The notes under the pieces are model-generated. The model saw only the letters and a list, made by a program, of their open reading frames with translations. It made no database searches and was not told the origin of the DNA. Below are positions 61,001 to 64,000 of a stretch of 64,000 nt of DNA, piece by piece. Location: assembly GCF_041381155.1 (NCBI RefSeq), contig NC_091135.1:8547620-8611619 (forward strand), given 5' to 3'. A program made the translations under genes and the position numbers. The stretch comes from Argopecten irradians. Its lineage: Eukaryota; Mollusca; Bivalvia; Pectinida; Pectinidae. The number at the start of each line of letters is the position of its first letter. Position 1 is the first letter of the stretch.

Positions 61001-64000
61001 TTCTGGGATTTTATTGTGTATTCTCACTATGATGACTGTGTAATGTTAATATTATCTTTTCTTTTAATGTACAGATTCCAGGCATTTGTTCAGCATTTCG
61101 ACGTTACCCCACAAACCACCACTGTCGCTCCAGCCAAGAGGGCTTTGAATCCCTTTCTGCAATCAATCTGTAAGTATCTGCTTATAAAATCGTATCATTT
61201 AATTTGGCGATAACCACTTTAGAGAAAATTCCTAAATGATGCATTACCAAATATTGCCGAAAGAAAGAAGAATACTGTTTCAAGTACAGTATCAAAAATA
61301 ACTAATTTAACAGATCGTCCTAGATATAAACATAAAGTTCACATCTAAAACTGAGACTAGTAAAGAGCTAAGAGTAATAAGAATGTGTAGTTGTAGTTTG
61401 CTTGATTTATATCGCATACAGATATCGAAAACGTTATCCGTGTGGTCTTCTGGCTTTGCATGCCCATTACCATTACCATTCAGTTTGCATACCGTGCTTA
61501 TTTTTGTATTTTTTTTTTTTTGATAAGTGAACGTGTTCCACGCTGACGAGGTCAAGATGCTCGTCACAAACCTGTACCACAAATTGGGATCTGATGATAA
61601 TGTAGCCCTGTGCACGAATGAGTGTAACACACTAGTCGATGGTCAGACCTCTGGCTCCATTAACGTCCTAGGCCACTCGGGTTGTCCTTTGATCTGCAAC
61701 TCGTAAGTAATGTTGGTTTAAAGGGATGTTGTTTGCTGGTTGTATGGACTTTACATCTAATTGGTTTTACTTTACCTTTTAATAAAGGTTAATTTAGGAA
61801 GGCTTCTCCTGCATGTGGTCCGTAGCGTGTGAGAAAGTCTACACGACTTTAGGAACTGGAGTATATTCGAATGTCTCTTTGCAAAAGTGCAATCTCCAGC
61901 TGCCAATTAAATGCTGCTGTAAATTATTAAGGGACACCGGACAGCACACCCCATCTGGTCTTGTTATCATGTTCTTGCCATAATGGAACTTTTGCCCTTT
62001 TTAGTGATATTTGTAGCATGCTTTGTCATCTAAAATAGTTAATTCTGGGATTTTATTGTGTATTCTCACTATGATGACTGTGTAATGTTAATATTATCTT
62101 TTCTTTCAATGTACAGATTCCAGGCATTTGTTCAGCATTTCGACGTTACCCCACAAACCACCACTGTCGCTCCAGCCAAGAGGGCTTTGAATCCCTTTCT
62201 GCAATCAATCTGTAAGTATCTGCTTATAAAATCGTATCATTTAATTTGGCGATAACCACTTTAGAGAAAATTCCTAAATGATGCATTACCAAATATTGCC
62301 GAAAGAAAGAAGAATACTGTTTCAAGTACAGTATCAAAGATAACTAATTTAACAGATCGTCCTAGATATAAACATAAAGTTCACATCTAAAACTGAGACT
62401 AGTAAAGAGCTAAGAGTAATAAGAATGTGTAGTTGTAGTTTGCTTGATTTATATCGCATACAGATATCGAAAACGTTATCCATGTGGTCTTCTGGCTTTG
62501 CATGCCCATTACCATTACCATTCAGTTTGCATACCGTGCTTATTTTTGTATTTATTTTTTTTGATAAGTGAACGTGTTCCACGCTGATGAGGTCAAGATG
62601 CTCGTCACAAATCTGTACCACAAATTGGGATCTGATGATAATGTAGCCCTGTGCACGAATGAGTGTAACACACTAGTCGATGGTCAGACCTCTGGCTCCA
62701 TTAACGTCCTAGGCCACTCGGGTTGTCCTTTGATCTGCAACTCGTAAGTAATGTTGGTTTAAAGGGATGTTGTTTGCTGGTTGTATGGACTTTACATCTA
62801 ATTGGTTTTACTTTACCTTTTAATAAAGGTTAATTTAGGAAGGCTTCTCCTGCATGTGGTCCGTAGCGTGTGAGAAAGTCTACACGACTTTAGGAACTGG
62901 AGTATATTCGAATGTCTCTTTGCAAAAGTGCAATCTCCAGCTGCCAATTAAATGCTGCTGTAAATTATTAAAGGACACCGGACAGCACACCCCATCTGGT
63001 CTTGTTATCATGTTCTTGCCATAATGGAACTTTTGCCCTTTTTAGGTGATATTTGTAGCATGCTTTGTCATCTAAAATAGTTAATTCTGGGATTTTATTG
63101 TGTATTCTCACTATGATGACTGTGTAATGTTAATATTATCTTTTTCTTTCAATGTACAGATTCCAGGCATTTGTTCAGCATTTCGACGTTACCCCACAAA
63201 CCACCACTGTCGCTCCAGCCAAGAGGGCTTTGAATCCCTTTCTGCAATCAATCTGTAAGTATCTGCTTATAAAAATCGTATCATTTAATTTGGCGATAAC
63301 CACTTTAGAGCAAATTCTTAAATGATGCATTACCAAATATTGCCGAAAGAAAGAAGAATACTGTTTCAAGTACAGTATCAAAAATAACTAATTTAACAGA
63401 TCGTCCTAGATATAAACATAAAGTTCACATCTAAAACTGAGACTAGTAAAGAGCTAAGAGTAATAAGAATGTGTAGTTGTAGTTTGCTTGATTTATATCG
63501 CATACAGATATCGAAAACGTTATCCATGTGGTCTTCTGGCTTTGCATGCCCATTACCATTACCATTCAGTTTGCATACCGTGCTTATTTTTGTATTTATT
63601 TTTTTTGATAAGTGAACGTGTTCCACGCTGACGAGGTCAAGATGCTCGTCACAAATCTGTACCACAAATTGGGATCTGATGATAATGTAGCCCTGTGCAC
63701 GAATGAGTGTAACACACTAGTCGATGGTCAGACCTCTGGCTCCATTAACGTCCTAGGCCACTCGGGTTGTCCTTTGATCTGCAACTCGTAAGTAATGTTG
63801 GTTTAAAGGGATGTTGTTTGCTGGTTGTATGGACTTTACATCTAATTGGTTTTACTTTACCTTTTAATAAAGGTTAATTTAGGAAGGCTTCTCCTGCATG
63901 TGGTCCGTAGCTTGTGAGAATGTCTACACGACTTTAGGAACTGGAGTATATTCGAATGTCTCTTTGCAAAAGTGCAATCTCCAGCTGCCAATTAAATGCT
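57981..64000 (+). CDS. Secreted tandem-repeat precursor with four-Cys modules (continues past the window end)
   Basis: Exons: signal exon 57981-58071 (ATG 57987), then alternating B and C exons: B1 58938-59112, C1 60034-60128, B2 60486-60660, C2 61075-61169, B3 61528-61702, C3 62117-62211, B4 62569-62743, C4 63160-63254, B5 63613-63787. All introns are GT-AG. B exons are 175 nt (phase 1 to 2) and C exons 95 nt (phase 2 to 1), so each pair adds exactly 90 residues in frame. The protein starts MQWFGILLLAVVMAAPERKS (signal peptide). Each module has a helix-like part (NPFLQSILNVFHADEVKMLV), four cysteines in the pattern C-x3-C-x19-C-x3-C (ALCTNEC ... SGCPLIC), FQAFVQHFDVTPQTTT, and APAKR. The KR pair looks like a proprotein-convertase site, so identical ~90-residue proteins could be released. 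Modules from B2 on are almost identical; B1/C1 are diverged. Family not recognised. Confidence 0.85.
58938..59112 (+). CDS. Precursor gene, exon B1 (first, diverged four-Cys exon)
   Basis: It encodes LNVFHADEVKMLVTNLHHSL, then ESDDNLALCTKECDTLVDG and onward to CPLICHS. It differs from B2-B5 at several residues (HHSLE for YHKLG, L for V, K and D for two N, H for N). This marks it as the older copy, outside the recent amplification. Confidence 0.85.
59330..59390 (+). repeat. Fragment of the minisatellite-bearing element in precursor intron
   Basis: ACCGGACAGAACACCCCACC followed by TAATCGCATTATACTGACA and GGGATAACCAGTC aligns with the unexpanded element at 3232-3450 and with the borders of the 26-bp array. 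A related piece (GACACCGGACAGCACACCCC ATCTGGTC) recurs at 60893, 61934 and 62976 within each tandem unit. Confidence 0.5.
60034..60128 (+). CDS. Precursor gene, exon C1
   Basis: It encodes (S)FQEFVHYFDITPQTTTVAPAK and then RALNPFLQSI. Four residues differ from C2-C4 (E/A, H/Q, Y/H, I/V). The preceding intron is 921 bp, against 414 bp in later units, so the recent tandem amplification starts after or within this unit. Confidence 0.85.
60486..60660 (+). CDS. Precursor gene, exon B2
   Basis: It encodes (L)NVFHADEVKMLVTNLYHKL, GSDDNVALCTNECNTLVDG and the second CX3C. It is the same protein as B3-B5. The acceptor is unusual, being GATAAG after a T-rich run. Confidence 0.85.
61075..61169 (+). CDS. 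Precursor gene, exon C2
   Basis: Acceptor TGTACAG; 95 nt; it encodes (S)FQAFVQHFDVTPQTTTVAP and AKRALNPFLQSI. It carries the dibasic KR site and joins to B3. Confidence 0.85.
61528..61702 (+). CDS. Precursor gene, exon B3
   Basis: 175 nt; the protein is identical to B2. The base differences noticed (GAT/GAC, AAT/AAC) are silent. Confidence 0.85.
62117..62211 (+). CDS. Precursor gene, exon C3
   Basis: 95 nt; the same product as C2, with the same splice sites. Confidence 0.85.
62569..62743 (+). CDS. Precursor gene, exon B4
   Basis: 175 nt; the protein is identical to B2 and B3. Confidence 0.85.
63160..63254 (+). CDS. Precursor gene, exon C4
   Basis: 95 nt; the same product as C2 and C3. The following intron carries small indels (for example one extra A after CTTATAAAA) relative to earlier units. 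Confidence 0.85.
63613..63787 (+). CDS. Precursor gene, exon B5 (last in window)
   Basis: 175 nt; the same protein as B2-B4. Its donor TC|GTAAGT is intact and the unit's intron continues to the window end, so at least one more C exon, or a terminal exon, lies beyond 64000. Confidence 0.85.

Larger units (their letters stand above)
60034..64000 (+). repeat. ~1.04-kb tandem genomic repeat (exon C + intron + exon B + intron)
   Basis: Unit starts, taken at exon B, are 60486, 61528, 62569 and 63613, giving periods of 1042, 1041 and 1044 bp. Exons and introns alike are nearly identical from unit to unit, with occasional single-base changes and 1-base indels. This points to recent unequal crossing-over or gene conversion rather than selection on the protein alone. 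The first unit (58938-60485) is longer and more diverged. Open frames on the minus strand recur once per unit only because the DNA repeats. Confidence 0.92.

Noticed and set aside
61016-62255. Plus-strand 65-codon open frames starting MYSHYDDCV
   Set aside because: They start inside introns and run through the acceptor into exon C; the spliced reading of exon C is clearly the real one.
60266-63665. Minus-strand open frames of 90-107 codons repeated four times (beginning MVQICDEHL or an extended form)
   Set aside because: They are antisense shadows of exon B and its flanking intron, repeated only because the DNA unit repeats. The plus-strand exons explain the sequence with correct splice sites.

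Overview
The window looks like nuclear DNA of an invertebrate animal, most probably a bivalve mollusc. It is AT-rich, its genes are split by GT-AG introns of several hundred bases to several kilobases, and there are no operons or bacterial-style genes. The mollusc assignment rests on the repeats: tRNA-derived SINEs with a conserved 3' tail, foldback MITEs, a jockey/CR1-like LINE 3' end with a microsatellite tail, and two minisatellites. It is an inference, not a database match.

Layout. (1) 298-1452, plus strand: a TATA promoter, a short non-coding leader exon and a signal-peptide exon. No later exons were found. (2) 2299-7988, minus strand: a complete five-exon gene for a DUF1295 (steroid 5-alpha-reductase-like) membrane protein. 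It also carries two homologous, equal-length, phase-matched versions of exon 2, so the pair looks mutually exclusive. (3) 8581-13170: a degenerate LINE 3' end, a 304-bp foldback element and copies of a dispersed repeat. (4) 13930-15886, minus strand: the 3' part of a coiled-coil protein gene. (5) 15887-57440: about 41 kb with no gene I can support. It holds a 2.1-kb 26-bp minisatellite, a 1.4-kb 59-bp minisatellite, several foldback elements, two SINEs, and two weak isolated first-exon candidates at 25881 and 33329. (6) 57441-64000, plus strand: a TATA promoter, leader exon and signal-peptide exon built like those at 298-1452. These lead into a series of near-identical ~1.04-kb genomic units that runs off the window end.

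The most interesting content is this last gene. Each genomic unit has one 175-nt and one 95-nt exon. Together they add a 90-residue, four-cysteine module ending in a dibasic KR site. The product would be a secreted tandem-repeat precursor that could be cut into identical small proteins. The window-start gene shares its promoter geometry (63 bases from TATA box to first donor in both), signal-exon layout and intron phase, so the two are paralogues or alternative starts of one locus. I do not recognise the secreted family. A second notable point is that the 26-bp minisatellite seems to have expanded from inside a foldback element, whose unexpanded form occurs in introns of both the DUF1295 gene and the precursor gene.
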